Notes: generated from the sequence alone by a model not told the origin. A stretch of DNA of 64,000 nt from an uncultured Eggerthellaceae bacterium (GCA_910589125.1 CAJURX010000011.1:10844-74843); one strand, 5' to 3'; shown: positions 51,360-60,327, counted from the stretch's first letter. A program made the numbers and translations.

Positions 51360-51517
51360 TCGCGGGGGTAGCCCCTAAGCCAGCGTTCGCCTTATCGGCG
51401 TGATGCTCGTCCTGCGTCGACCGCAGCTGTCCATGCAGGACGAACGCCACGGTTTCCCATTGATCGCTTTGTTCGGGTATCTTCCATGAAGGTGCCCATC
51501 ACGACAAGGAGAACGTT

Positions 51518-52777
51518 ATGGCATCTGGCAAGAGAACCACCTCCAAGCTGGGCACCAAGGCCACGTTGCTCTTGTGCGCATGCGACAGCAACGCGCTCGG
51601 CAGCGAGATGACCCCCATCCTGGCCGTCATCGCCCTGGCCTTTCCGGGAGAGAATGTCAATTGGCTCGTGTCCCTCCCGCCGCTCTGCATCATCCCTGCT
51701 TCGCTCATCGCTGCGAAGCTGTCGTACTACATCAGCCGCAAGACCATCCTCGGGATCGGGCAGACCTTGTTCATCATCGGGGGCCTCGGTGGCGCGATCG
51801 CGCCGAGCTTCGAGTTCCTCTTGGTGACGCGCGTGTTCTTCGGTCTGGGCTGCGGCTTGGTCTATCCCATCGTGCCCACGTTGATCTCGTATCTCTATGC
51901 GGGCCGCGAGCGCGTCAGCATGATGGGCGGGGCGAATGCCATGGGAAGCATCATCGCCATGGTGTTCTCGACGCTCTCCGGGACGCTCGCTGTCATCGGT
52001 TGGCGTATCCCCTTCCTGGTCAACGTGTTCTTCATCTTCGTGCTCATCATGCAATGCCTGTTCTTGCCGAAGGTCCCTCCTGAGAAGGACATGGAATTCG
52101 CCAAGCAGCAGCAGAGGCTCTCTCCTGAGGAGCGCCGGATCGGACCGCGTGCGTGGCTCTGCGCAGTGCTCATGTTCGTGACCATGACCATCGCCATGGT
52201 GTACCTCTTGAAGATGGCCATCTTCATCCAGGAGACCGGCATCGGCGACTCGGTCATGGCGGGGCTGGCATCTTCGTCCACCACATGCACGGCGCTCGTG
52301 ATATCCCTTCTGTTCTCACGGATATTCGGCATATTCAAGCGCTATACGGTGGTCATCTCCATGGCAGCGGTCGCCCTCTCGTTCACGCTCCTGGCGCTCT
52401 CCACGGGACCGGCAGGAGTGTTCGCGGGAGCCGTCATCTACGGCGTGTATCTGGGGACGATCATCCCGTATCTGCAGACATCGGTCTCAGGCGTGGTGCA
52501 TCCCTACCGCCGGACCTATGCGCTCTCCATCCTCTCCATGGCTATGTTCGCAGGTCAGGCGGCCTCCTCGCTCTACGTAGGGATCGTGGAGAGCATGATC
52601 GGCCCTTCGACAGCAGCGCTGTTCGAGGTCATGTCCGTCACATTCATCATCCTGCTCGTCGTGGTGCTGGCGTATCTCATCATCACGCGCAAGCATGCGG
52701 ACTACCCGTATGGAGACATGGACGGTGAGGGCATCATCGCGGGTGAGGGAGACGGCACGGAGTCGCCGGAGGTGTGA
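51518..52777 (+). CDS. Second MFS transporter of the island
   Basis: A 419-residue permease with 12 predicted helices: VIALAFPGENVNWLVSLPPL at the start, the motif-A-like AKLSYYISRKTILGIGQ loop, PIVPTLISYLYAGRERVSMM with an MFS-type GR in helix 4/5, and a central basic loop around residues 185-210. The C-terminus is acidic. ATG 51518 follows AAGGAG. It follows the third molybdopterin enzyme and is presumably its substrate or product carrier; the family alone does not tell the direction. Confidence 0.87.
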   Translation: MASGKRTTSKLGTKATLLLCACDSNALGSEMTPILAVIALAFPGENVNWLVSLPPLCIIPASLIAAKLSYYISRKTILGIGQTLFIIGGLGGAIAPSFEFLLVTRVFFGLGCGLVYPIVPTLISYLYAGRERVSMMGGANAMGSIIAMVFSTLSGTLAVIGWRIPFLVNVFFIFVLIMQCLFLPKVPPEKDMEFAKQQQRLSPEERRIGPRAWLCAVLMFVTMTIAMVYLLKMAIFIQETGIGDSVMAGLASSSTTCTALVISLLFSRIFGIFKRYTVVISMAAVALSFTLLALSTGPAGVFAGAVIYGVYLGTIIPYLQTSVSGVVHPYRRTYALSILSMAMFAGQAASSLYVGIVESMIGPSTAALFEVMSVTFIILLVVVLAYLIITRKHADYPYGDMDGEGIIAGEGDGTESPEV

Positions 52778-52886
52778 TCACCCCCTCCTGAAGCGGGTGA
52801 TCGCCCAGCAGGTTCTGAGGAAGAGGCGCGTCTGAGGGGAGCGGGGCCTGAGAGGGCTCGCTCCCTGATATCGAGGAAGGTGGATC

Positions 52887-53318
52887 ATGGAGGGCAAGAA
52901 TTACGGGAAGCGCGCCGTCGTCGCGTATGTCGGCACCTTGGAGGACGGCACGGTGTTCGATAGCACCGAGGGCAAGGAGCCCTTGGAGTACGAAGTGGGG
53001 AACGGGCTCGTGATCCATGGATTCGATGAAGCGGTAGCCACCATGGAGCCGGGCGAGAAGCGCCATGTCCACCTGTCGGTCAAGGACGCCTTCGGGGAAT
53101 ATCGGGAGGACCGCATCGAGCATCAGCCCATGTACACCATCCCGAATGCCAAGGACATCCAGGTGGGCAAGCGGTTCTTCTTCGTGACCGAGGAGGGCAT
53201 CCAACTGCCTGCCGTGGTCACCAAGATAGAGGAGGGCATCGCCACCATCGACTTCAACAACCCCCTTGCGGGCAAGGAGCTCGATTTCGACATAGAGCTC
53301 ATCGAGCTGAGAGGATGA
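52887..53318 (+). CDS. SlyD-like FKBP peptidyl-prolyl isomerase
   Basis: A 143-residue cytosolic isomerase: VAYVGTLEDGTVFDST, PLEYEVGNGLVIHGFDEAVA and MEPGEKRHVHLSVKDAFGEY form the FKBP core with the IF (insert-in-flap) chaperone domain in the middle. Unlike E. coli SlyD it lacks the His/Cys-rich metal-binding tail. ATG 52887 follows GGAAGG. Monocistronic, with no link to the neighbouring transporter evident beyond proximity. It may help fold the abundant metalloenzymes nearby, but that is speculation. Confidence 0.9.
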   Translation: MEGKNYGKRAVVAYVGTLEDGTVFDSTEGKEPLEYEVGNGLVIHGFDEAVATMEPGEKRHVHLSVKDAFGEYREDRIEHQPMYTIPNAKDIQVGKRFFFVTEEGIQLPAVVTKIEEGIATIDFNNPLAGKELDFDIELIELRG

Positions 53319-53492
53319 GGCTCGTTCGCTGGTGTCCTCGGCGAAAGGGTGCTGATGTGGCACGCGAGGGCCTCTGTCGCTGTGGGTTCCTACAGGGATC
53401 GCGCGCTTTCGCTGTAGCTTCTGCGGTGCCGGGGGCGAGGCGCGATCGCTAGGCTGTCCTTGCGGCCATCCATCGGCAAGGAAGGAGATGCG

Positions 53493-53660
53493 ATGTGCTG
53501 TCCATGCAACCATTGCGGAAGGTGCCTTGAGAGGCAGGGCAGATGCATCTGCTGCCACGAGAAGCTCCCCGAGCTCTTCGCAGCGACATGTCCGGCATGT
53601 GGGGCTGAGCAGCCGCTCCCGCCCGGCGTGTCCGCTTCCGAGCAGGGACGCAGCGCATAG
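53493..53660 (+). CDS. Small Cys-rich zinc-ribbon-like protein
   Basis: A 55-residue protein with nine cysteines: CCPCNHCGRCLERQGRCICC and CPACGAEQPLPPG. The CxxC pairs suggest one or two structural zinc sites. ATG 53493 is supported by GGAAGGAG. Another small Cys-rich protein of similar layout lies 745 bases away on the other strand (54405-54623), both ending in a short Pro/Ser tail. The TetR gene is between them. Function unknown. Confidence 0.55.
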   Translation: MCCPCNHCGRCLERQGRCICCHEKLPELFAATCPACGAEQPLPPGVSASEQGRSA

Positions 53661-53744
53661 GCATCGCATCCAAGATCCTCGCTCGCTCCAAGCTGGACGC
53701 AAGGAGGCATCGGGTGGCACGATCAGTCTTGAGGAGGTGTGCGC

Positions 53745-54419
53745 ATGGGTAGTCGCGAGGAGAACAAGCTGATCATGGAGCAGCGCATCTTCGATGCTGC
53801 GCTGGACCTGTTCTGCGACATGGGGTATCTGAGGACTACGCTGGCGGATATCGCCGCTGAGGCCAATGTGTCCACGAGAACGCTGTACAAGTACTTCCCG
53901 ACGAAGGAGTCCATCCTCCGCAAGTTCGGGGAGGACAACATCAAGGCGCTGCGCGATTTCGCATTCGACCTTCCGCAGGACCTTCCGTTCTTCGACAAGG
54001 TGCTCGCTGTCATGACACAGGACTACAAGATGATGTTCTGCTTGTTCGACGTGAGCTACATCCTCCATTCGGCCCATGATGAGAGCGGCGTGCTCCAGAA
54101 GTTCGAGCTGCGCAACGTGCTGTCCACGGAGGCCATCTATCGGGATATGCTGCGCGAGGAGCAGAAGCGGCAAGGGGTAGAGCCCAACACGCTTCCCACC
54201 TTATGCGCGTCGGTCCTGATGGGGATCTATCGGCAATGCACCGACCTGTATCGCTTCCTCAGGAGGGGAGCGCTGGATCCAGATGAGGTGCGCGCGTATT
54301 ATGCGAGCCATCTGGACGTGGTCTGGGGATCGCTCATGAGCGCTCTGGTATCCGAGCCCACGAAGGAGCAGAAGCGCATCCTCTCGGACGGGCGGCTGTT
54401 CGGCTCAGATGACCGCTGA
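53745..54419 (+). CDS. TetR-family transcriptional regulator
   Basis: A 224-residue TetR protein. The HTH reads IFDAALDLFCDMGYLRTTLA, DIAAEANVSTRTLYKYFPTK and ESILRKF, followed by a helical ligand domain of about 160 residues. ATG 53745 has GAGGAGG seven bases upstream; GTG 53739 is too close to it. It sits at the edge of the aromatic island and could serve it, though no palindromic operator was spotted at the island promoters. Its 3' end overlaps the convergent Cys-rich gene by 15 bases. Confidence 0.9.
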   Translation: MGSREENKLIMEQRIFDAALDLFCDMGYLRTTLADIAAEANVSTRTLYKYFPTKESILRKFGEDNIKALRDFAFDLPQDLPFFDKVLAVMTQDYKMMFCLFDVSYILHSAHDESGVLQKFELRNVLSTEAIYRDMLREEQKRQGVEPNTLPTLCASVLMGIYRQCTDLYRFLRRGALDPDEVRAYYASHLDVVWGSLMSALVSEPTKEQKRILSDGRLFGSDDR

Positions 54420-54623
54420 GAGCTGTGGGTCCGAAGGGCCCTGCTCGGAGGGCGTGGAGGCAACGCCGGGCGCGCCGGGGTTCGGGGGCCTGTGGGCGCC
54501 GCACTCAGGGCAGCGCGTCTGAGAGCGCTCTAGGGAGGATCCGCATCGCGGACAGGTGTCGGTGATGCTCTCCATCCAGCTGCGGCACTTCCCGCAGCCA
54601 TCGCAGCTATAGCATGCTCCCAT
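54405..54623 (-). CDS. Small Cys-rich zinc-ribbon-like protein
   Basis: A 72-residue protein with CYSCDGCGKCRSWMESI, then TCPRCGSSLERSQTRCPECG, a double zinc-ribbon pattern, and a Pro/Ser-rich tail. ATG 54623 lies three bases after the stop of the PucR-type regulator gene (54626), so it is likely translated from the same message. It resembles 53493-53660. Such minis can be partner or redox-sensing subunits, but nothing here proves a role. Confidence 0.55.
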   Translation of the reverse strand: MGACYSCDGCGKCRSWMESITDTCPRCGSSLERSQTRCPECGAHRPPNPGAPGVASTPSEQGPSDPQLSAVI

Positions 54624-54625
54624 GA

Positions 54626-56335
54626 TCAGGCATCCCCTTCGTTGTGCGGACCTATCCCGATGATGGTGAACCTGTTCGTGGCGATCAGCTTGATCCGCGC
54701 GCAGATCTGCAGGTACTGCCTCGTCAGATAATCGTCCAGGTCCAGGCGGTAGGTCTTCTCGATCTTGTCGATCCGATAGATGACGCCGTTGCGATGCATG
54801 TGGAAGAGCTCGCCTACCTGCGTGGCCTTGCGCTCCAGTATCAGGTAGGCGTTCAGCAGGGGTACGTTGTTCGTGCCGTCGCGCTCATCGTCGTGCTCCA
54901 TCTTGGAGAGGCGCGTGTGGTCCATGGCGAATCCCCGGAGCTCATCGTCAGCGAAGGGGTCCTCCCAATAGAAGCAGAACACGTCATGGAAGGCGAAGAC
55001 GTTGTCGTGCTTCTTGCTGCCTGTGAGCATCCTGCAGCGCCGAACATAGGGAAGGTAGCGCTCGATGGCGGCGATCTGCCTGAAGGCGAAATGGGTGTCG
55101 CTCAGGACCTCATATACATCCGAGGAGAGCATCTCATACGGCTCGTCTAGCTGGAGCTCGGAGAGCTGCACGTTCGCATCCATGGCGGCATCCCAGGTGT
55201 CCGCATGGAAGAGGACGCGGATGCGGTCGCCTTCGATCAGCATCCAGTGCCGATGGGAGACGGAGCGGTCTATCCTGCGCGCGACGTGCTCGAGCTGGTC
55301 GCGGAAGGGATGCTCGATGGATATGCTCGCAAGCGTGAACATGCCATGGGTGGGAATCTGGAGCCTGTCGGCCTGCTCTCTGAGGAACACGCGATCCAAA
55401 GAGCCTTCCGTGAGGAGCTTCGCCAAGAATCCGCTCAGGATGTGGTCCTCGTTCGTGGTCCCATGGACCTTGCGCCGTGCGAGCCTGTCGCACATCTGGG
55501 CGAGCATGCAGAACGAATCCAGGAGGCCGTCGGTCACCTCTTGCTCCGGGCAGGTCATGACGATGTAGGCATAGAGGCTACCCTTGACGCGGACAGCGTG
55601 CGTGATGAGGCAGTAGGGGAACGGGGGTCGTGGCTTGTAGACGGCGATATCCTTCTGACGGTCGATCGTCTCCGATACGGGACCGCCATTCCGCTCCTCC
55701 TTGGTGAAGCGGTCCAGGTGGAATCCGCGGTCCACGAGCGATGCGTTCACAGGGTCGTCCGGGGATGCGCCATATGTGCGGGCGATGAGCGCATCGTTGG
55801 CATCCGTGATGGCGATGTACCTCTCGAAGAGGGGCTCTACAGCGCTCACCATATCCTGGAAGGAGCCGTTCGCCTTGAGAATCTGCGCAAGCGCGGCCTC
55901 CAGCTCCCCTATGCGCACCAGATAGTTCGAGACGACCGATATCAGGTCTCCGAAGCCCAAGGCAACGCCTTCCTTCGGGCACGCGAGCGCGATGCCGTGC
56001 TCTTGGCAGAGGGCGCGTGCGCTCTCGAGCTTCCCCTTTGGAAGCGAGCGCTCTGCGAACGCGATGGCTGGGGGAGCGCAGATATCCCTTCTTGCTGCGA
56101 TGTCCTCGAAGCGCCCGATGCGGACGACCGCCGAGGGGTCCGTCGCGTAGGGAGGGAGGAAGGCGGAGTCGGAGCCGTCAGCGGAGATGATGGCGATGCG
56201 GCGCAGGCCACGCTGCTCCTTGGCGGCCTTGGTGACCACGCGGAAGCCGTGCTGCTCCAACGCATCCAAGATCATGTCCATGGTGGTGGAGGATGGCGTA
56301 GCCGAAGGCGTCGAGTGGTACTGGAGCTGCCGCAT
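54626..56335 (-). CDS. PucR/CdaR-type transcriptional regulator
   Basis: A 569-residue regulator. The N-terminal half is a purine-catabolism/GAF-like sensor region with ALAQILKANGSFQDMVSAVE and YIAITDANDALIARTYG. The C-terminal end (about residues 500-560) is the PucR HTH with LLNAYLILERKATQVGELFH, MHRNGVIYRIDKIEKTY and LDLDDYLTRQYLQI. ATG 56335 follows AAGGAG. Its own promoter (56393-56421) shares the ACTTAC box with promoters of the molybdopterin/MFS genes, which makes it the leading candidate for the regulator that binds this box. It runs divergently from iorA. Confidence 0.85.
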   Translation of the reverse strand: MRQLQYHSTPSATPSSTTMDMILDALEQHGFRVVTKAAKEQRGLRRIAIISADGSDSAFLPPYATDPSAVVRIGRFEDIAARRDICAPPAIAFAERSLPKGKLESARALCQEHGIALACPKEGVALGFGDLISVVSNYLVRIGELEAALAQILKANGSFQDMVSAVEPLFERYIAITDANDALIARTYGASPDDPVNASLVDRGFHLDRFTKEERNGGPVSETIDRQKDIAVYKPRPPFPYCLITHAVRVKGSLYAYIVMTCPEQEVTDGLLDSFCMLAQMCDRLARRKVHGTTNEDHILSGFLAKLLTEGSLDRVFLREQADRLQIPTHGMFTLASISIEHPFRDQLEHVARRIDRSVSHRHWMLIEGDRIRVLFHADTWDAAMDANVQLSELQLDEPYEMLSSDVYEVLSDTHFAFRQIAAIERYLPYVRRCRMLTGSKKHDNVFAFHDVFCFYWEDPFADDELRGFAMDHTRLSKMEHDDERDGTNNVPLLNAYLILERKATQVGELFHMHRNGVIYRIDKIEKTYRLDLDDYLTRQYLQICARIKLIATNRFTIIGIGPHNEGDA

Positions 56336-56392
56336 CCCATCTCCTTGGTCCTCTGCGCGAAGGCGCGTGACAGGCGGTCATGTGCTCGCCCG

Positions 56393-56421
56393 ATTATCGT
56401 CGAGCACAGGTAAGTTTTCCA
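56393..56421 (-). promoter_or_regulatory. ACTTAC-box promoter of the PucR-type regulator
   Basis: Minus strand: TGGAAA (56416-56421) as -35, a 17-base spacer beginning ACTTACC (56409-56415), and GATAAT (56393-56398) as -10, 58 bases before the regulator ATG. The poly-T half of the box seen in the enzyme promoters is replaced by TGTG here. Confidence 0.55.
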
Positions 56422-56524
56422 GCTTGACGACCTGCAGCCGCCCCGCACTGCCCGTTGTCTCACGCCATGGCCATTCGTCATGAAGTAGAATCATGGGAAA
56501 CGGATCATCGGGTGGGAAGGGCGC

Positions 56525-59500
56525 ATGGTCAGACGGTTCCTCATGGGCAATGAAGCGTTCGCGCACGCGGCGCTGGCGGCCGGTTGCGGTCTGTTCGCAG
56601 GCTATCCTGGCACGCCCTCCTCAGAGGTCATCGAAACGGTCGCGCGCCTGCGCAAGGACGGAGCGGCTGAGGGCGTCCATGTCGAATGGTCCACCAATGA
56701 GAAGGCGGCCCTCGAGGTGGCTGCTGCAGCGTCCCTCTCAGGTGTGCGCGTCATGGTCACCTGCAAGCAGGTCGGCTTGAACGTGGCATCCGATGCGCTG
56801 ATGTCCCTGAACTATGTGGGCGTGAAGGGCGGCCTGGTCATCCTCGTAGCTGACGACCCAGGTCCCATCTCCAGCCAGACCGAGCAGGATACGCGCAGAT
56901 TCGCCGCTTTCGCGAAGGTGCCCGTGTTCGATCCGGCCACGCCTGAGCAGGGTGCGGAGATGATCGCCCATGCCTTCCAGATGTCTGAGCGCTATCAGAC
57001 GCCGGTCATCTTCCGGCCCACCACGCGCATCGACCACGCATCCACGTTCTTCGACTTCCCGGAGAGCACCAGCCCGCGCGCGGCCATCGGAGGCGGCTTC
57101 CATCGCAATCCAGCCGACTACGTCATCTTCCCGCCGCGCGCCTACCAAGCGCATGGTGAGATCAACGAGCGTTTGCGCTCCATATCGCACGACCTCATGT
57201 TCGATACGGACCTGGCCCCGTTCAATCCGCTGTTCGTGAATACGCTGCCGAACGGGGAGAGCGCTCCGGGGATCGGCAAGCGCGCATCGCTGCGCCTCGA
57301 TCCCGATCGGGAGGTCGCGCCCGCGCCGGCGAAGGTCGGCATCGTCACAGGCGGCGTCTCCACGCAATATGCGCGCGAGGCTGTGCGCATCCTCGATCGG
57401 CTGGCCGCTCGTGCTGGCAAGCGCCTGCCGGCCCTGCGCTTGCTCCAGATCGGCACGCCCTATCCGTTCCCGGGGCGCGTGGCATCGCGGGCGCTCAAGG
57501 ACCTGACGGACGTGCTGGTGCTCGAAGAGCTCGACAGCGTCATCGAAGAAGAGCTGCAGAAGATGGCGAGCACCAGCTTCCTCTGGCCACGCGTGCATGG
57601 GAAGCTCTCGGGCGAGGCGAACACGCGCGGCGAGAACACGACGGAGGATGCTGTCGCGCGCATCGCAGCGTTCCTGGATGCCTACGCTGATGCCGAAGAG
57701 GGCGATCGCGATCCTGCGCTGGGGACGTTCAGCGGCATCGTGAGCACGTTCTTGGACGCAGGGACGCAGTATGCATATCCCGGCAGCCTGCCCGCCCGTC
57801 CGGCGGTGCTCTGCGCCGGATGCCCTCACCGAGCGTCATTCATGGCGGTCAAGCGCGCGCTCGCGCAGTTGGGAATCAAGCGCGAAGAGGCGGTGTTCGC
57901 GGGCGATATCGGCTGCTATACGCTGGGCAACGCAGCTCCGCTGGACGCAGTGGACACCTGCCTATGCATGGGCGGTGGCATCACCATGGCTCAAGGCATC
58001 GCCGCCACCAATGCTGACAAGAAGGCCATTGCCTTCGTGGGCGACTCCACGTTCTTCGCCTCCGGCATGACTGGTGTCGTCAATGCGGCTTACAACGGCC
58101 ACGACGTGACCATCTGCGTGCTCGATAACTCCACCACCGCCATGACGGGTCTGCAGCCGCATCCTGGCACAGGCGCTACGCTCATGGGGGAGGCGCGCAG
58201 CCCCATCAGCATCAAAGCCGTCCTCAAGGCGGCGAGCATAGAGAAGATCGTGGAAGCGAATCCGCTTGATGTCGTGGTCGCTGAGGAAGTGGTCGCTGAG
58301 GCGCTGGCGTTCGAGGGCCCTTCAGCGGTCATCTTCAAGAGCCCCTGCGTGTGGACCAAGCCCTTCGGCATCCCTGCGAAGGTGAACTCCAGCAAGTGCA
58401 TCGGCTGCAAGAAGTGCGTGACGCAGGTCGGCTGTCCGGCCATCGGCTTCGAGCTGGGAGCGCGGGGAGCGAAGAGCGGCAAGCGCGGTCAGGCTGTGAT
58501 CGACCGGACGCAGTGCAACGGGTGCGGCCTCTGCTTACCCGTGTGCCCCGTGGACGCCATCGATCAGACGCCGGAGGTGGAGCCGCAGCCCGTGCGTCAG
58601 AGCCGACTGAACAGGACCGCCGCTCCTGTAGAGGGGGACACCGCATCTGCGCAGGCAGCTCAGGCGCAGGAGCGCGTCGCGGATATCGGCGAGCCGGTCG
58701 AAGGCCGCGCGCACGATGAGGAGCAGGACCTGGATGCGCCCATGAGGGGCAGCGCACTGTCCCGCGCCTATGCTGACGAGAAGGCCGACGCCCACGATGG
58801 CCCGGGAGGCCTTGCCAGGATGAGGCTCTCGGGCATTCGCAATCAGGCGCTCATCATCCCGATGAACCCGTACGGGTCCGTCGAGGAATTCGAGGACGAC
58901 GACCTGTACGAGGCCATGACGGCGCATAAGCGCTCCTCTGCGGCCAGAACGCAGGGGACGAGCAGCGTCAAGCGCGTCATCAAGCCCGAAGGCCAGCGCC
59001 GCTACTTCATGAAGGAGCCCATGCAGCGCAGTGCGGCTGCCCTGGTGTTCGCCTATACGCCGTCAGGGGAGGCATCTCAGGCAGCGCAGATAGCGCTGGT
59101 CAAGGATGCGGCTGGTTCGGCCGAGACCGCTTCGGATGCGGCAAGCCGCGCAGGTGTGGGCCGCACGGTGCCGGACTACGGTGGCAATTCCGAGCTCTCG
59201 CTGGACGCGCTCTTCTCCACGGGAGGCGGAGCGTCGGCTCAGCAGGCCGACGGCGATCAAGACGTTGGGGATTCGCCTCGCGTCCGCGAAGCAGAGAGCG
59301 CTCTCGATGAGCTCGATCTGACGTTTGATGGATTGCAGATGGATGTGGACGATCAGAGCATCACCGTGCACAAGCCACGAGGTCGCAGCTCCGAGCGCGA
59401 TCTGAGGCGCGTCCACCACGACGAGGCCGATGCGGATCCCGAGCCTGTGGATGATGCGCCGCAAGAGCCTCAGGTGACAGGTCCTCAGGGGTCGCTCATA

Positions 59501-59683
59501 CCGCAGGGGAAGCCACGCACATCGGCGGCACCGCAGACGCGGCAGCGCGTCCAGCCCGCATCTGCACCAGGAGCATCTCGTCCGGTGCGCTCGCGCTTCG
59601 CTGACTACGGCAGCTCCTCTGGTCCTGAGGGGACGGGTGCTGCGCGCGACCCACGCGATCCGCGACAAGGAGGTCGCTCATGA
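56525..59683 (+). CDS. iorA: Indolepyruvate:ferredoxin oxidoreductase, alpha subunit, with long C-terminal extension
   Basis: A 1052-residue protein. Residues 1-620 are the IorA pyrimidine and TPP domains (GYPGTPSSEVIETV, GDIGCYTLGNAAPL, and the TPP motif GDSTFFASG with NAAYNGHDVTICVLDN). Residues 620-680 carry two ferredoxin clusters (CIGCKKC from 625, NGCGLCLPVCP to 674). It oxidatively decarboxylates aryl pyruvates to aryl-acetyl-CoA in amino-acid fermentation, reducing ferredoxin. IorA normally ends there. Here about 370 further residues of low-complexity Ala/Asp/Gln/Ser sequence follow, in frame and with no recognised domain. ATG 56525 follows GGAAGGG. Its TGA overlaps the iorB ATG. Confidence 0.93.
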   Translation: MVRRFLMGNEAFAHAALAAGCGLFAGYPGTPSSEVIETVARLRKDGAAEGVHVEWSTNEKAALEVAAAASLSGVRVMVTCKQVGLNVASDALMSLNYVGVKGGLVILVADDPGPISSQTEQDTRRFAAFAKVPVFDPATPEQGAEMIAHAFQMSERYQTPVIFRPTTRIDHASTFFDFPESTSPRAAIGGGFHRNPADYVIFPPRAYQAHGEINERLRSISHDLMFDTDLAPFNPLFVNTLPNGESAPGIGKRASLRLDPDREVAPAPAKVGIVTGGVSTQYAREAVRILDRLAARAGKRLPALRLLQIGTPYPFPGRVASRALKDLTDVLVLEELDSVIEEELQKMASTSFLWPRVHGKLSGEANTRGENTTEDAVARIAAFLDAYADAEEGDRDPALGTFSGIVSTFLDAGTQYAYPGSLPARPAVLCAGCPHRASFMAVKRALAQLGIKREEAVFAGDIGCYTLGNAAPLDAVDTCLCMGGGITMAQGIAATNADKKAIAFVGDSTFFASGMTGVVNAAYNGHDVTICVLDNSTTAMTGLQPHPGTGATLMGEARSPISIKAVLKAASIEKIVEANPLDVVVAEEVVAEALAFEGPSAVIFKSPCVWTKPFGIPAKVNSSKCIGCKKCVTQVGCPAIGFELGARGAKSGKRGQAVIDRTQCNGCGLCLPVCPVDAIDQTPEVEPQPVRQSRLNRTAAPVEGDTASAQAAQAQERVADIGEPVEGRAHDEEQDLDAPMRGSALSRAYADEKADAHDGPGGLARMRLSGIRNQALIIPMNPYGSVEEFEDDDLYEAMTAHKRSSAARTQGTSSVKRVIKPEGQRRYFMKEPMQRSAAALVFAYTPSGEASQAAQIALVKDAAGSAETASDAASRAGVGRTVPDYGGNSELSLDALFSTGGGASAQQADGDQDVGDSPRVREAESALDELDLTFDGLQMDVDDQSITVHKPRGRSSERDLRRVHHDEADADPEPVDDAPQEPQVTGPQGSLIPQGKPRTSAAPQTRQRVQPASAPGASRPVRSRFADYGSSSGPEGTGAARDPRDPRQGGRS

Positions 59684-60327
59684 CGAACATCCTGATAGCG
59701 GGCGTCGGTGGTCAGGGCACGGTGCTGGCTGCGAAGCTGTTGGCGGCAGCGGCCACGAACAAGGGCTGGCAGGTGCGTACGGCAGAGACCATCGGCATGG
59801 CTCAGCGCGGTGGCTCCGTGGTATCGCATGTGCGCATGGGAGACGGCGGCGAAGAGGTGCTCGCACCGCTGATCACGCATGGGACCGCTGACATGATCAT
59901 CGGCTTCGAGCCAGGCGAGGCGGCACGCGCGGTGCCGTATCTGGCCCGTGACGGCATGGTGGTCACTGCCACCACCACGGTACAACCCGTGACCAGCTCG
60001 CTCTCAGGCGAGCCCTATGATGCGCAGGAGATCTTGAACGGCCTGCAGACGATGCTCTACAACGAAGCTGTGCGCATGCGCACGAGCGGACGGCGGCGTG
60101 CAGGGCGCGATGGCGCAGGGCTGCGCGAACCGGAGCTCGTCTGCGTGAACGACGCGGCCGTGTTGCGACGCCTCGGTGCTCCGCGGCGCATGCTGAACAC
60201 GGTGATGCTGGCGGCGGCGCTCTCGAAGGGACGCGTGCCCCTCACGGTGGATGACCTGCGCGAGGCGATTCCGCATGTCATCAAGCCGCAGCATGTGGCT
60301 GCGAACCTGCGGGCAACGGAGCTGTAG
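59680..60327 (+). CDS. iorB: Indolepyruvate:ferredoxin oxidoreductase, beta subunit
   Basis: A 215-residue gamma-type domain subunit: NILIAGVGGQGTVLAAKLLA, then ETIGMAQRGGSVVSHVRMG, and the C-terminal NTVMLAAALSKGRVPL. It completes the IorAB enzyme. ATG 59680 overlaps the iorA stop by four bases and AAGGAGG lies eight bases upstream inside iorA, so translation is coupled. An insert of about 20 basic residues (RMRTSGRRRAGRDG) near position 130 is unusual. serS follows after a 132-base gap. Confidence 0.93.
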   Translation: MTNILIAGVGGQGTVLAAKLLAAAATNKGWQVRTAETIGMAQRGGSVVSHVRMGDGGEEVLAPLITHGTADMIIGFEPGEAARAVPYLARDGMVVTATTTVQPVTSSLSGEPYDAQEILNGLQTMLYNEAVRMRTSGRRRAGRDGAGLREPELVCVNDAAVLRRLGAPRRMLNTVMLAAALSKGRVPLTVDDLREAIPHVIKPQHVAANLRATEL

